A stretch of DNA of 64,000 nt from Pectobacterium betavasculorum (GTDB taxonomy: Bacteria > Pseudomonadota > Gammaproteobacteria > Enterobacterales > Enterobacteriaceae): assembly GCF_000749845.1 (NCBI RefSeq), contig NZ_JQHM01000001.1:186001-250000 (forward strand), read 5' to 3'. Each line of letters opens with the position of its first letter. Position 1 is the stretch's first letter. This document shows, piece by piece, positions 1 to 9,553 of the stretch. The translations under genes were made by a program, and so were the position numbers. Below the pieces are notes generated by a model that was given only the letters and a program-made list of their open reading frames with translations, made no database searches and was not told where the DNA came from.

Positions 1-549
1 ACGCAGGAAGGCTTATACCAGCACTTCAAAGCAATCGCCGAACATACCGATCTGCCGCAAATCCTGTATAACGTACCTTCCCGCACTGGCTGCGACATGC
101 TGCCAGAAACCGTTGCCCGTTTGTCCAAAGTGAAAAATATTGTCGCAATTAAAGAAGCGACGGGGAACTTAAGTCGGGTAAGCCAGATCCAAGAGCTGGT
201 TAGTGAAGACTTCATTTTGCTGAGCGGCGATGACGCCAGCGGTCTGGACTTTATGCAACTCGGCGGTAAAGGTGTGATTTCCGTGACAGCGAATATCGCT
301 GCGCGTGAAATGGCTGAACTTTGCAGGCTGGCGGAGCAGGGCAATTTTGTCGAAGCGCGCCGTTTAAATCAGCGCCTGATGCCACTGCATCAGAAATTAT
401 TTGTTGAACCCAATCCTATCCCAGTGAAATGGGCTTGTAAGGAATTGGGACTCATGGCGACCGATACGCTGCGCCTGCCGATGACACCGCTGACTGATTC
501 CGGTCGTACGGTGATGGGGCAAGCACTTAAGCAAGCGGGTTTGCTGTAA
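1..549 (+). CDS. dapA: 4-hydroxy-tetrahydrodipicolinate synthase, C-terminal part
   Basis: Condenses pyruvate with aspartate semialdehyde, the first committed step of diaminopimelate and lysine synthesis, in the cytoplasm. The gene enters from the left edge: the frame is open from base 1 and 182 residues are present, against about 292 for the family, so the N-terminal third is missing. The catalytic tyrosine region ([10 protein letters not shown]) lies near bases 61-90, and the Schiff-base lysine (VAIKEATG) is encoded at 151-153. The GD-ASG substrate loop follows. The stop lies 16 bases before bamC, as in the E. coli dapA-bamC arrangement, so cotranscription is likely. The identification is secure; only the start is unseen. 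Confidence 0.97.
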   Translation, partial: TQEGLYQHFKAIAEHTDLPQILYNVPSRTGCDMLPETVARLSKVKNIVAIKEATGNLSRVSQIQELVSEDFILLSGDDASGLDFMQLGGKGVISVTANIAAREMAELCRLAEQGNFVEARRLNQRLMPLHQKLFVEPNPIPVKWACKELGLMATDTLRLPMTPLTDSGRTVMGQALKQAGLL

Positions 550-565
550 TCGTTAGGGAGATTTA

Positions 566-1603
566 ATGCGTTATTCATTACAAAAGTCGATGGTGGCGAA
601 AGTCGTTGGCTTATCACTCGTGATGTTGCTTGCGGCTTGTTCCAGCGATCAGCGCTATAAGCGTCAGGTCAGTGGCGATGAATCCTATCTGAAGGCGCCA
701 GCGCAGCACGCGCTGAATACGCCTGCCGGGATGATTTTACCGGTGCAGAACGGGGGTTATGATATACCGCCAGTTACCCAGAATGGCGCGGTCGGCAAAG
801 AGTTGGATATTCGTCCTCCAGTACAGCCATTGGCTTTGTTGAATGGTTCCCGTACCCAGATCTCAGGAGACACGGCAACGCTGTTGTTAGAAAACAGCGC
901 GCAAAACAGCCAGCTTTGGTCTCAGGTTATCCGCGTGCTGCAAGACAAAGCGTTCACTATTGCCAGCCGTCAGGATGCCAGCCAAACGCTGACGACCGAC
1001 TGGATCTCGTGGCCGCGTGAAGATGAAGACGTACCGTATCAAGGACGTTATCAGATTTCTGTACAGCAGCAGGGTTATCAGGTTGCTCTGATCGTGAAAC
1101 TGCTGGGATTACAGTTAAACGGACAGCCGGTGACGACAGGCGATCAGGCTCAACGCTACACTGGCCTGATGCTGAATGCGCTCAGCAATGGTCTCGATTC
1201 TCAGGCAACCGCACGTGAAAACGCACTGGCAAACCGCACTATTGGTTCGCTGGATGTGCAGAGCGGTGCGGATGACACGGGTCTGCCGCTGCTGATTGTA
1301 CGCGGTCCATATACCGTCGTGTGGGATCGTCTGCCTGTCGCGTTGGACAAGATCGGTATGAAGGTTAACGATCGCAGCCGTCCACAGGGTTCTGTCTCCG
1401 TGACGTATCGCGCACCGAGCGACGGGACCTGGGATGATCTGGGCGCGAAAAATCCTGAACTGCCTAACGGTGATTACAAATTGCAGGTCGGTGATTTAGA
1501 TAACCGCAGCAGTCTGCAATTTATCGATTCCAAAGGGCATACGCTAACCCAGTCGCAGAACGATGCGCTGGTGGCCGTATTGCAGGCGGCGTTCAGTAAA
1601 TAA
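566..1603 (+). CDS. bamC: Outer-membrane assembly lipoprotein BamC (NlpB)
   Basis: Lipoprotein subunit of the BamABCDE machine that inserts beta-barrel proteins into the outer membrane. The 345-residue product starts with a basic, hydrophobic signal ending in the lipobox LAAC, with the lipidated cysteine at residue 25. A flexible stretch (about 26-100) follows, then two helix-grip domains that make up the rest, close to the E. coli length of 344. The ATG is preceded by GGGAG. It sits 16 bases after dapA and probably shares its promoter. A weak stem-loop follows the stop. BamC is the least essential Bam subunit in E. coli; nothing here suggests it is broken. Confidence 0.95.
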   Translation: MRYSLQKSMVAKVVGLSLVMLLAACSSDQRYKRQVSGDESYLKAPAQHALNTPAGMILPVQNGGYDIPPVTQNGAVGKELDIRPPVQPLALLNGSRTQISGDTATLLLENSAQNSQLWSQVIRVLQDKAFTIASRQDASQTLTTDWISWPREDEDVPYQGRYQISVQQQGYQVALIVKLLGLQLNGQPVTTGDQAQRYTGLMLNALSNGLDSQATARENALANRTIGSLDVQSGADDTGLPLLIVRGPYTVVWDRLPVALDKIGMKVNDRSRPQGSVSVTYRAPSDGTWDDLGAKNPELPNGDYKLQVGDLDNRSSLQFIDSKGHTLTQSQNDALVAVLQAAFSK

Positions 1604-1613
1604 CGCATAAACC

Positions 1614-1645
1614 AAGGGTCGGATTATCCGGCCCTTCTTCATTCA
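1614..1645 (+). terminator. Weak stem-loop after bamC
   Basis: AAGGG-CGG pairs with CCG-CCCTT around an ATTAT loop just after the bamC stop, followed by a mixed CTTC tract rather than a clean T run. It could end dapA-bamC transcription partially. Confidence 0.4.
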
Positions 1646-1674
1646 ATAATCTCTACCCGAATTAACGGGCGCTA

Positions 1675-1690
1675 TCGGCAACCGTTCGGG
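1675..1690 (+). promoter_or_regulatory. Possible PurR operator upstream of purC
   Basis: The stretch TCGGCAACCGTTCGGG resembles the PurR consensus ACGCAAACGTTTTCGT around the central CAA-CGTT core. It lies about 60 bases before the purC ATG, where purine control is expected. The match is imperfect, so the call is tentative. Confidence 0.3.
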
Positions 1691-1746
1691 GAAGCGTTAA
1701 ATATCGGGTCGTTTTTTTTGACCCTCACTGTGTGGAGTAATTAAAG

Positions 1747-2460
1747 ATGCAAAAGCGAGCTGAGCTGTATCGTGGAAAGGCGAAAACCGTCTACACCACC
1801 GAAGATCCCGATCTACTGGTGCTGGAATTTCGCAATGATACATCAGCAGGAGACGGTGCGCGCATTGAGCAGTTTGACCGTAAAGGAATGGTGAATAACA
1901 AGTTCAACCATTTCATCATGAGCAAACTGGAAGAAGCCGGAATCCCAACCCAAATGGTGAGCCTGCTGTCTGACAATGAAGTGCTGGTGAAAAAGCTGGA
2001 GATGGTGCCAGTCGAGTGTGTCGTGCGCAATCGCGCGGCGGGATCGCTGGTAAAACGTCTGGGTATCGAAGAGGGCATCGAGCTGAATCCGCCATTGTTC
2101 GATCTGTTCCTGAAAAACGACGAGATGCATGACCCGATGGTGAACGAATCTTACTGCAAGACGTTCGGCTGGGTGAACGAAGAGAATCTGGCTCGTATGA
2201 AGGAACTGAGCTACAAAGCGAACGATGTGCTGAGCAAACTGTTTGGCGACGCCGGACTGATTCTGGTCGACTTCAAGCTGGAGTTTGGTCTGTTCAACGG
2301 TGAAGTCGTGCTGGGCGATGAGTTCTCACCAGACGGTAGCCGCCTGTGGGACAAAGAAACGCTGAACAAAATGGATAAAGATCGTTTCCGTCAGAGCCTC
2401 GGTGGCTTGATTGAAGCGTATGAAGAAGTTGCGCACCGTATCGGCGTAAAATTAGACTAA
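1747..2460 (+). CDS. purC: Phosphoribosylaminoimidazole-succinocarboxamide synthase
   Basis: SAICAR synthetase: ATP-dependent ligation of aspartate to CAIR in de novo purine synthesis. The 237-residue product matches the E. coli length exactly. It shows the N-terminal ATP-binding segment (YRGKAKTVY), the [10 protein letters not shown] stretch and the [12 protein letters not shown] motif near the C-terminus, all diagnostic of the family. The ATG follows GGAG by nine bases. The gene is monocistronic-looking: about 140 bases separate it from bamC and about 200 from the next gene. A possible PurR site lies upstream. Confidence 0.97.
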   Translation: MQKRAELYRGKAKTVYTTEDPDLLVLEFRNDTSAGDGARIEQFDRKGMVNNKFNHFIMSKLEEAGIPTQMVSLLSDNEVLVKKLEMVPVECVVRNRAAGSLVKRLGIEEGIELNPPLFDLFLKNDEMHDPMVNESYCKTFGWVNEENLARMKELSYKANDVLSKLFGDAGLILVDFKLEFGLFNGEVVLGDEFSPDGSRLWDKETLNKMDKDRFRQSLGGLIEAYEEVAHRIGVKLD

Positions 2461-2659
2461 CTGCGCAATCGTTTACGTTCAGGTTGCCAATCGGCAATAG
2501 GCTGGCGGCCTGAATGTTTTAACTATTCTCTTCTCGAAAAGCCGTCTTTCTCTTCTCGTCTTTGCCCGAATGATTTGCTGGTCTGCCTTCACTGCGATTA
2601 ATGCTATCATCGCGGTTTGCTTAACGCGCAACCTGACTACTTTCGACAAACTCGCATCC

Positions 2660-3112
2660 ATGGCTTACATCGATCCAACATTGTTAATTCTGCTCGTCCT
2701 GGCGGGGCTGGGTATCATCAGCCACAACATGACCGTCACGCTGGCGATTCTGGTTCTGCTGGCGATACGCATCACCCCTTTGAACAGCTATTTCCCGTGG
2801 GTGGAAAAATATGGCCTGAGCATCGGTATCGTCATTCTGACGATTGGTGTGATGGCACCGATTGCCAGCGGAAAAATTACCGCCAGTGAAGTCATGCATT
2901 CCTTCCTGCACTGGAAATCTTTGCTGGCGATTCTCATTGGCGTTGCCGTGTCCTGGCTTGGCGGACGCGGCGTGTCGCTGATGAGCAACCAGCCCTCCGT
3001 GGTAGCGGGGCTGCTGGTGGGCACGGTGATGGGGGTGGCGCTGTTTCGCGGTGTGCCCGTCGGGCCGTTGATCGCCGCAGGGCTACTTTCTCTGCTGATC
3101 GGCAAGACCTGA
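2660..3112 (+). CDS. YeaL/UPF0756 (DUF441) inner-membrane protein
   Basis: Small integral membrane protein of the DUF441 family, function unknown. From the ATG at 2660 the product has 150 residues (E. coli YeaL has 148), beginning [19 protein letters not shown]. Four hydrophobic stretches are visible: about residues 5-40 (two close segments), 50-75, 82-105 and 115-148. An upstream in-frame start at 2570 would add 30 residues that do not look like the family, so the inner ATG is preferred. In E. coli this slot between purC and tmcA holds the unrelated gene ypfJ, so the locus has been rearranged. It ends 14 bases before tmcA and is probably cotranscribed with it. Confidence 0.85.
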   Translation: MAYIDPTLLILLVLAGLGIISHNMTVTLAILVLLAIRITPLNSYFPWVEKYGLSIGIVILTIGVMAPIASGKITASEVMHSFLHWKSLLAILIGVAVSWLGGRGVSLMSNQPSVVAGLLVGTVMGVALFRGVPVGPLIAAGLLSLLIGKT

Positions 3113-3126
3113 TTGATCCGGCGTGT

Positions 3127-5199
3127 GTGATGATGTTGCGTGATTTTCTCCACAGCCAACACCAGCAGCAACGCTATGGTATCCGGCGACTGCTGGTGCT
3201 GAGCGGTGAGTCGAGCTGGTGTGAAGAACAGGCGATGGCGCTGAGCCGCCAGTCAACGGGCGACTGGCTGTGGGTTAGCGAACAGGCACTTGACTCCGTC
3301 ACCTCGCTGCCAGCCAGTCGTGTTCGGACATTGTTGGGGCGAGAGTTTCTTCACGCGGTGTTTGATGCGCGCAGCGGCGTGGATGTCGAAGCGCTGGCGA
3401 TGCTGTCTGGCACGTTACAGGCCGGGAGCTGGCTGATTATGCTGGTTCCGTCATGGCAGGAATGGCCGACGCTGCCGGATCAAGACAGCCTGCGCTGGAG
3501 TGAGCAAGCACAGCCGATTGCTACTCCGCACTTTATTCAGCATTTTCAGCGGCAGTTGCTGGCCGATGAAGATGTAGTTCTCTGGCAACAAGGTCAGCCG
3601 TTGGTGATTCAGCCACTGGCTGTAAGATCCGACTGGCAGCCTGCGCAGGGCGAACCGACTGCGCGACAGCAGCAGATCCTGCATGAACTGAGTGCCACCG
3701 AGTTTGGCGTATTTGTGATTACCGCACCTCGCGGGCGGGGAAAATCGACGCTGGCGGGAATGCTGACGCAGCGTAGCCACGGAACCTGTTGGATCACCGC
3801 ACCTTCCCGTTCGGCGGCGGACATCCTGCAACAGCACGCGCGTGGCGATGCGCAATTTTGGGCACCGGATGCGTTGTTAGCACATTGCCGCCTTCATGGC
3901 GCACCCGATATCGGTTGGTTGCTGATTGATGAAGCAGCGGCGATTCCGTCTGCTGTTCTTACGGCGCTGTTGCCCTATTTCCCCCGAATTTTGATGACCA
4001 CGACGGTGCTGGGGTATGAAGGCACAGGGCGGGGGTTTCTGCTTAAATTTTGTGCGGCATTGCCGCAGTGCCGCATATTCTCGCTGGACGATCCCCTGCG
4101 CTGGGCCGCTAACGATCCGTTGGAACGCGTGTTGAATAGGGCGTTGTTGTTTAACGAACCTGCCTCGCTTCATTCTCCGCTGAGTCCCACTGATGGCGCA
4201 TTGACTCTACCCCCTGTCGAACTGGATATTCGAACCGAACGTGCCGACGACTGGCTGACACATCCCGAACGCCTGACGTGGTGCTATGCGCTATTGTGCA
4301 GCGCACATTATCGTACCTCGCCGCTGGATTTACGCCGTCTGATGGATGCACCGGGCATGCATATTACCAGCGCACAGGTGGCGGGTGATATTCGTGGCGT
4401 GTTGTGGCTGGTGGAGGAAGGCGGGCTGTCTGATTCACTGGCTCATGACGTTTGGGCTGGCAGGAGACGACCGCGCGGTAATCTGGTGGCGCAATCGCTG
4501 GCGGCGCATGCTGGCTTGTGGAAGGTGCCGACGCTGCGTGCGTGTCGGGTAAGCCGGATTGCGGTTGCCTCGTCATCTCGCCGACAGGGGATAGGGCGAG
4601 CATTAATCGCAGCGCAGACTCGTGAGGCACAAAAGCAGGCGCTGGATTATCTGTCGGTTAGCTTCGGCTATCAGCCAGACCTGTGGGCGTTCTGGCAGTC
4701 GTGTGGTTTTCACCTGGTGCGTATCGGCAGCCATCTTGAGGCCAGCAGCGGTTGCTACAGCGCGATGGCGGTACTGCCGCTGAGTGAGGCGGGGCATAAA
4801 CTGGCGCAGCAGGGAAGCCAGCAATTGGCGCGTGACTGGCATTGGCTACAGCGCATGATTCCACTGCCCCTCGCGCTGCCGCAGCCAAGAAATATCGAAC
4901 GGGATACCGAAAATATTGCGCTGAATGACGACGACTGGCGTGAGCTGGCGGGGTTCGCCTTTGCGCATCGGCCGATGGAAGCCAGCTTCGCTGCGATCTG
5001 TCGTCTGCTTATTCACACAGCATTGCCGCTGCCTGCGCTACGCTTGCTGGTGGAAACACCGGGTGAAGGCGAACGTATAGCTGCTACGTTGGGGCTAACC
5101 GGCAAGAAAGCGCTCCTGAAACGCTGGCGAGAAGAAGTCGCCAATGCGCTAATCGATCTCGATGCGCAACGGTGTCATGGATGGGTTTCCCGAGTTTAG
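3127..5199 (+). CDS. tmcA: tRNA(Met) cytidine acetyltransferase
   Basis: Makes N4-acetylcytidine at the wobble base of elongator tRNA-Met using acetyl-CoA and ATP. The 690-residue product (E. coli 671) has an N-terminal DUF1726 domain and a helicase-like ATPase module with the Walker A motif PRGRGKST (about residues 201-208) and Walker B LLIDEAAAIP (about 266-275). A GNAT acetyltransferase domain follows, with the acetyl-CoA loop RRQGIGRAL (about 483-491), then a C-terminal tail. Elongator tRNA-Met substrates are encoded in this same window (two genes near 38.7 and 39.2 kb). Three consecutive methionine codons at the start leave the exact N-terminus uncertain by one or two residues. Confidence 0.95.
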   Translation: MMMLRDFLHSQHQQQRYGIRRLLVLSGESSWCEEQAMALSRQSTGDWLWVSEQALDSVTSLPASRVRTLLGREFLHAVFDARSGVDVEALAMLSGTLQAGSWLIMLVPSWQEWPTLPDQDSLRWSEQAQPIATPHFIQHFQRQLLADEDVVLWQQGQPLVIQPLAVRSDWQPAQGEPTARQQQILHELSATEFGVFVITAPRGRGKSTLAGMLTQRSHGTCWITAPSRSAADILQQHARGDAQFWAPDALLAHCRLHGAPDIGWLLIDEAAAIPSAVLTALLPYFPRILMTTTVLGYEGTGRGFLLKFCAALPQCRIFSLDDPLRWAANDPLERVLNRALLFNEPASLHSPLSPTDGALTLPPVELDIRTERADDWLTHPERLTWCYALLCSAHYRTSPLDLRRLMDAPGMHITSAQVAGDIRGVLWLVEEGGLSDSLAHDVWAGRRRPRGNLVAQSLAAHAGLWKVPTLRACRVSRIAVASSSRRQGIGRALIAAQTREAQKQALDYLSVSFGYQPDLWAFWQSCGFHLVRIGSHLEASSGCYSAMAVLPLSEAGHKLAQQGSQQLARDWHWLQRMIPLPLALPQPRNIERDTENIALNDDDWRELAGFAFAHRPMEASFAAICRLLIHTALPLPALRLLVETPGEGERIAATLGLTGKKALLKRWREEVANALIDLDAQRCHGWVSRV

Positions 5200-5249
5200 T
5201 GAAATCTGGTAGGTTGTAGGAACCTTTCTGTCCCGTTCAGGATAAGCCG

Positions 5250-5477
5250 ATGCTGGAGTTACGCCCTAATTGTGAACACTGCGATTGTGATTTGCCGCCG
5301 GATGCCGAAACGTACATCTGCTCCTATGAGTGCACATTCTGTCCTGACTGTGCGGATGCCGTCTTTCACCATGCCTGCCCGAACTGCGGTGGTGGATTGG
5401 TCAAACGCCCAGTGCGTCCGGCACACTGTCTGGTGAACGATCCGGCCTCAACGATTCGGATTATCAAACCGCACTGA
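5250..5477 (+). CDS. Small DUF1272 zinc-ribbon-like protein
   Basis: A 75-residue protein of the DUF1272 family, function unknown. It is cysteine-rich: CEHCDCDLPP, then CSYECTFCPDC and a CPNCGG pair, an arrangement typical of one or two bound zinc ions. There is no signal peptide or membrane segment. The ATG follows GGATAAGCCG. It lies between tmcA and ypfH, which are adjacent in E. coli, so it is an insertion relative to that order. The ORF is short, but the cysteine pattern makes it a real gene. Confidence 0.8.
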   Translation: MLELRPNCEHCDCDLPPDAETYICSYECTFCPDCADAVFHHACPNCGGGLVKRPVRPAHCLVNDPASTIRIIKPH

Positions 5478-5645
5478 CAGGGCGAGGTTGTGGAATTTCC
5501 CCCTCTGTCATTGCAAAAAATGGAACATCTCATTCAGTAATTCCCGATTTCTCCTGCCAGTGCGCGGCGTATAGTGAGAATTAACCGTACTTTATGACGA
5601 CTGTCGCCAGGTGTTGCGTTTGACGCATGCCTTCAGGAGAGAAAC

Positions 5646-6263
5646 GTGAATCAAGATTATGTTGTTGTTCAGCAACCCTCAGAAGCAAATCGGTTAATCC
5701 TGCTGTTTCATGGAGTCGGCGACACCGCCGCAGGCATGGCGCAGATTGGGCGCTATTTTGCTGCCGCCTTACCGCAGGCGATCGTGATCAGCATTGCCGG
5801 GCCGTTCAGTACTGGCTATGGCGACGGGCGGCAATGGTTCTCAGTTCAGGGCGTTACGGAAGAGAATCGGTTATCCCGTATTGAAGCAAACTTGCCACAT
5901 TTTGTTGATACCGTGCGCCACTGGCAGGAACAAAGTGGTATTAGCGCGGAACAAACCGTGCTGGTGGGTTTCTCACAGGGGAGCATCATGTCGCTGGAGG
6001 CGTTGAAGTCTGAGCACTCGCTGGCCGGGCACATTATTGCGTTTAGCGGCCGCTTTGCCGTTTTGCCAGAAAAATCCTTTGCTGATGTCGCGGTGCATCT
6101 GATTCACGGTGAAGCTGATGGCGTCATTGTGGTTGGGCATGCTCATGCTGCCGCTCATCGCTTTCAGGATGTCGGGACGTCGTTTACGTTGGATATCGCA
6201 TCCGGCGTTGGGCACGGTATTGATGAGCACATGCTGAAGCGGGCGCTGGCTTATCTAAAATAA
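5646..6263 (+). CDS. ypfH: Carboxylesterase/thioesterase YpfH (alpha/beta hydrolase)
   Basis: Cytoplasmic esterase of the phospholipase/carboxylesterase family. The 205-residue product carries an LLFHGVGD oxyanion-hole region near residue 20, the nucleophile elbow GFSQGS (serine near residue 104), an aspartate in HGEADGVI and a histidine in GVGHGI, forming a full Ser-Asp-His triad. Translation starts at GTG with AGGAGA five bases upstream; no better ATG fits the family N-terminus. It is somewhat shorter than E. coli YpfH. It follows tmcA as in E. coli, with one small gene inserted between. Confidence 0.9.
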   Translation: MNQDYVVVQQPSEANRLILLFHGVGDTAAGMAQIGRYFAAALPQAIVISIAGPFSTGYGDGRQWFSVQGVTEENRLSRIEANLPHFVDTVRHWQEQSGISAEQTVLVGFSQGSIMSLEALKSEHSLAGHIIAFSGRFAVLPEKSFADVAVHLIHGEADGVIVVGHAHAAAHRFQDVGTSFTLDIASGVGHGIDEHMLKRALAYLK

Positions 6264-6300
6264 ACGCATATACCCTTGATCATTGAAGGTGCTTGATTTT

Positions 6301-6513
6301 ACCCGTATGGAGATCATGCGCTCCGTTATGAATATATTTATTACCGACGAACAGAAAGCTGAACTTGAACACCTTCATGACACCTGTCGTGATAAGCGTG
6401 TCTGTGATCGCATTAAGGCTGTCCTCCTTGCCTCCGAAGGCTGGACCTCGGCCATGATTACGCAAGCTCTATGCCTGCACGAAACTACGGTCAACCAGCA
6501 TATCAACGATTAC
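6301..6513 (+). mobile_element. IS630-family transposase remnant, 5' end only
   Basis: The first roughly 68 codons of the ORF starting at 6307 look like the N-terminus of an IS630-type transposase (MNIFITDEQKAELEHLHDT, then RIKAVLLASEGW and a helix-turn-helix QALCLHETTV). The homology stops abruptly around base 6510, after the helix-turn-helix. No catalytic DDE domain and no convincing terminal repeats are present, so this is a dead fragment. The boundary is placed by eye and may be off by about 20 bases. Confidence 0.7.
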
Positions 6514-6885
6514 GGCAATAATCCGCTGGCGCAGCAAAGCCGTGTTGATGTGGTCGGCGTGGCGCAATATCCGTTTGTCGGGTTCTGCAAAGGTACCAGC
6601 ATGTGGCAGTACACCGATCAGCTTATCGAACCAGAAGGCTTTAACTACGTGCTGGAGGTGCGTCAGTTAACCACTATGATGGCAAATTATGGCGTGAGTA
6701 TTGTGACGGGGCTGACGCTGTTCCAGTTCCAGCACAAAGATATCGCGATTATTCCATTCCGGGATTTATCGTTGCAGCGCGGCATCTATCTGGTGACGGA
6801 TAAAGAGTGCCAGCTTTCGGTGTGTGCAAAAGCGTTTTATGCTTTTCTTCTGGAGCGGGTAGAACGTTTTGTTCCCGCTACGTGA
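6307..6885 (+). pseudogene. In-frame hybrid: IS630 transposase N-terminus fused to LysR-type effector domain
   Basis: A 192-residue open frame built from two unrelated parts. Residues about 1-68 are an IS630 transposase N-terminus with its helix-turn-helix. From about residue 70 (PLAQQSRV) to the end the sequence reads as the C-terminal half of a LysR-type regulator: PFVGFCKGTSMWQYTD, a hydrophobic EVRQLTTMMANYGVSIVTGL stretch and a closing helix. The regulator has lost its own DNA-binding domain and first half. The most likely history is insertion of an IS630 copy into a LysR gene followed by deletion, leaving both truncated. The frame stays open, so a chimeric product is possible. It separates ypfH from ypfN, which are neighbours in E. 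coli. Confidence 0.75.
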
Positions 6886-6948
6886 GAATCCAAACCGCCC
6901 GCATCGCATAACTTAGCTCGCGTGCAGGTGGTTTGGCGATGGTTGCTG

Positions 6949-7140
6949 TCAGGGTTTTTTCTTCGGCCAGTCGTCGTCTTCATCGTCCCATTTATCGTTG
7001 TTGTCACGATGCGGGGGCAATTTCGGTTTATTGAGTAGAAAACGCGTATGGTCAACGTTGCGTAATTCTTTGATGCCGTTAATCAGCATGCCTATCAGGA
7101 TAATCAAAATTATCCACCAGTAATCAGCCAGCCATGCCAT
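6949..7140 (-). CDS. ypfN: YpfN small inner-membrane protein (UPF0370)
   Basis: A 63-residue single-span membrane protein of unknown function. The N-terminal segment [19 protein letters not shown] is the membrane helix. It is followed by the family signature [16 protein letters not shown] and an acidic tail ([14 protein letters not shown]), closely matching E. coli YpfN. The ATG at 7140 is preferred over one two codons upstream because it aligns with the family. It follows the M15 peptidase gene by two bases, as the last gene of the leftward yffB-dapE-M15-ypfN group. Confidence 0.88.
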   Translation of the reverse strand: MAWLADYWWIILIILIGMLINGIKELRNVDHTRFLLNKPKLPPHRDNNDKWDDEDDDWPKKKP

Positions 7141-7142
7141 GA

Positions 7143-7817
7143 TCATGCCTCATCAACGTTATGAATGTAACGGGTAAACAGCTGCGACAAGTGCTGGCAA
7201 AGCCAGTGGTAGCCTGCAATGTCTTCATCTTGCCAGGCAGCAAGGATGAGGTCGGGTGTAAGCTGTTCTTCCGCATACTGTGCTAATGGATAATAGCTGA
7301 TATGCCAGGGTTCGACTGCGACCCCACCGAGATCGTGCGCATAAGGCCGATAGAAACCGTATTCATGCATGTGCGTGCTCAGCCACGCATTCAGCGCGGC
7401 AAAATAGCCACCTTCTTCATATTCCCACGGCTCCAACTGGAGCGAGCCGCCTGCGGGTAATAAATCAGGATCGTAAATATCAAGATCGCTGCCCCAATGG
7501 TGGCGGCTGGAACCAGGCATCGCAGACCAGCGCAGAATGGCTTCACAGCGTTCACCGTCGTCCAGAGACGATATGTCCAGCGGTTGGCTGTTGGCATCCA
7601 TGACGAGACGCTCGCCGCGAAACTTGCTATTCCAGATTTGGCGCTGACGCTCGAAATCGCGAAACGTGCTGGCGGGCTGTAGGTTAAATCCCGCTGTTTT
7701 GGCCGCGTGTTGTAGCGCCAGAAACGCGGTTACCGCTTCCGGCTGAAGACGATGGTGACTGTGTAAAGCGACCAGGTGCTGGTCACTTTTACCGGTTAAC
7801 ATAGCTTGCGTCATCAT
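7143..7817 (-). CDS. M15-family (VanY-like) D-alanyl-D-alanine carboxypeptidase-type peptidase
   Basis: A 224-residue protein with the zinc-peptidase signature of the M15/VanY fold: STFRDFERQ near residue 50, [14 protein letters not shown] near 105 (metal-binding His and Asp), and VEPWHISYY near 175 (catalytic Glu/Trp-His). Relatives cleave terminal D-Ala or other peptidoglycan stem bonds. No clear signal peptide is visible, so it may act in the cytoplasm, for example on recycled muropeptides; that is inference. Its ATG overlaps the dapE stop by four bases (ATGA), so the two are translationally coupled. Related genes sit between dapE and ypfN in several enterobacteria but not in E. coli K-12. 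Confidence 0.82.
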   Translation of the reverse strand: MMTQAMLTGKSDQHLVALHSHHRLQPEAVTAFLALQHAAKTAGFNLQPASTFRDFERQRQIWNSKFRGERLVMDANSQPLDISSLDDGERCEAILRWSAMPGSSRHHWGSDLDIYDPDLLPAGGSLQLEPWEYEEGGYFAALNAWLSTHMHEYGFYRPYAHDLGGVAVEPWHISYYPLAQYAEEQLTPDLILAAWQDEDIAGYHWLCQHLSQLFTRYIHNVDEA

Positions 7818-8941
7818 ACGATGAGTTGCTCCATAATGCGTTGGTACATCCGGCTCAGCAGTTGCAGGTCTGCCGCGTTAACGCACTCATCCACTTTGTG
7901 GATCGTGGCGTTGACGGGACCCAGTTCAACGACCTGCGCCCCCATGCGGGCAATGAAACGGCCATCTGAGGTGCCACCATTCGTCAGCAGTTCTGGGGTG
8001 ACTTCGTTATAATGCTTGACGGCATTGACCACGGCATCGACCAGTTCGCCGCGTGCGGTCAGGAAGGGTTGGCCGGAGAGTTTCCAGTCAATAGTGTAAT
8101 TAAGCTGATGGCGATCCAGTAATTCCGCGACACGCTGTTGGATTAACACATCCGTTAATTCGGTGCTGAAGCGGAAATTGAATTGCACAAACAGTTCGCC
8201 GGGGATGACGTTATTGCTCCCCGTTCCTGCCTGAATATTGGCGATTTGCATGGTGGTTGGCGGGAAGAAATCGTTGCCCCGATCCCACTCGGTGGCGATT
8301 AGCTCGTTGAGCGCCGGGGCTGCACGGTGAACCGGGTTGTCTGCCAGATGGGGATAGGCTACATGCCCTTGCACGCCGTGTATGCGTAAATTCGCAGTGA
8401 TAGAACCACGACGGCCGTTCTTTACCACGTCGCCTACGACATGCGTACTGGACGGCTCGCCGACCAAACAGTAATCCAACCGCTCGTTACGTGCCATCAG
8501 CGCGTCGACCACTTTGACGGTGCCATTAACGGCGCTGGCTTCTTCGTCTGACGTAATCAGAAACGCCAGGCGCCCCTGATGATTAGGATGGGCTGCGACG
8601 AAACGCTCGGCGGCAATCACCATGGCTGCCAGTGAACCTTTCATATCTGCTGCGCCGCGACCATACAGCATACCGTCACGAATGATGGGTTCAAACGGTG
8701 GATGCTGCCAGTGGCTTTCATCGCCGCTGGGAACCACGTCAGTATGCCCCGCAAAGGCCAATGTTTTCCCTGTGCCGCGCCATGCCCAGAAATTTTGGGT
8801 ATCGCCAAAATCCATCGCTTCGACGGTAAAGCCAATCGCCGTCAGACGTTCAATCATGAGTGCCTGACAGCCCTCGTCATTCGGACTGAGGGAAGGGCGT
8901 TTAATTAACTGTTGAGCAAGCTCTATGACCGGGCAAGACAC
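7814..8941 (-). CDS. dapE: Succinyl-diaminopimelate desuccinylase
   Basis: Zinc metallohydrolase that removes succinate from N-succinyl-LL-diaminopimelate, giving LL-DAP for lysine and peptidoglycan. From the GTG start at 8941 the protein has 375 residues, the same as E. coli, beginning [18 protein letters not shown]20-family motifs are clear: [12 protein letters not shown] (metal His, catalytic Asp), GRGAADMKG (bridging Asp), ITSDEEAS (catalytic and metal Glu) and [12 protein letters not shown] longer frame reaching 9016 overlaps yffB and is not supported by family alignment. The gene begins one base after the yffB stop and overlaps the M15 peptidase gene. Confidence 0.96.
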   Translation of the reverse strand: MSCPVIELAQQLIKRPSLSPNDEGCQALMIERLTAIGFTVEAMDFGDTQNFWAWRGTGKTLAFAGHTDVVPSGDESHWQHPPFEPIIRDGMLYGRGAADMKGSLAAMVIAAERFVAAHPNHQGRLAFLITSDEEASAVNGTVKVVDALMARNERLDYCLVGEPSSTHVVGDVVKNGRRGSITANLRIHGVQGHVAYPHLADNPVHRAAPALNELIATEWDRGNDFFPPTTMQIANIQAGTGSNNVIPGELFVQFNFRFSTELTDVLIQQRVAELLDRHQLNYTIDWKLSGQPFLTARGELVDAVVNAVKHYNEVTPELLTNGGTSDGRFIARMGAQVVELGPVNATIHKVDECVNAADLQLLSRMYQRIMEQLIV

Positions 8942-8942
8942 G

Positions 8943-9320
8943 TTATTTGTTCTCCGCAATAAATTTCTGGTAGCTATCGATACTGAATCCAAGCAGCGCA
9001 TTGCCGTCATCGGCAATCAGTAAAGGCCGTTTAATCACCGCGGGCTGCTCCAGCATAATATTTTTAGCAGCCTCTGCGCTGTCGCTGGTATTGCTGTTGA
9101 TCCGTTCACGCAGTTCTTCACTGAGCTTACGCCAGGTTGTTCCGCGCGTGTTGAGCAAGGCCTGAAACCCCAGTTGGTCGATAAAACGCTGTAGCTGCTG
9201 TTCATCCAGACCGTCGGCACGGTAATCATGAAAGTGATACGCCACCTGTTGATCCTCTAGCCAGCGGCGTGCTTTCTTTATCGTGTCACAGTTTTTAATG
9301 CCGTACATGGTCAGCGCCAT
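8943..9320 (-). CDS. yffB: ArsC/Spx-family thioredoxin-fold protein YffB
   Basis: A 125-residue member of the arsenate-reductase/Spx superfamily. It has the N-terminal [17 protein letters not shown] motif with one cysteine (CDT rather than CxxC) and the family stretch [18 protein letters not shown], with the arginine expected for this fold, lies further on. E. coli YffB binds glutathione and is not proven to reduce arsenate, so a general glutathione-linked redox role is more likely than arsenic resistance. The ATG at 9320 follows AAGGA and fits the family; a longer frame to 9413 has no homology. It is the first gene of the leftward yffB-dapE group. Confidence 0.9.
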   Translation of the reverse strand: MALTMYGIKNCDTIKKARRWLEDQQVAYHFHDYRADGLDEQQLQRFIDQLGFQALLNTRGTTWRKLSEELRERINSNTSDSAEAAKNIMLEQPAVIKRPLLIADDGNALLGFSIDSYQKFIAENK

Positions 9321-9553
9321 AGCGGGAAATCCTTTCTGTTTATTGAGTTGCGTAACGATTGTTGCCCAAGGGCGCACGGCCTGGTTAGACACAATCGTGC
9401 GATAGCCCAGCATGCCGAAAAAAGGCGGGGAGATCTACTGTGAACTGAATTGCAGCAAATAGGTGGTAGTACACTTTTTATACTTCCATAACACTTTTAC
9501 CTGATTAAAAAGTGTGCGTATAATATGTCGCCGTTAATCACCAAGAGGTTCGC

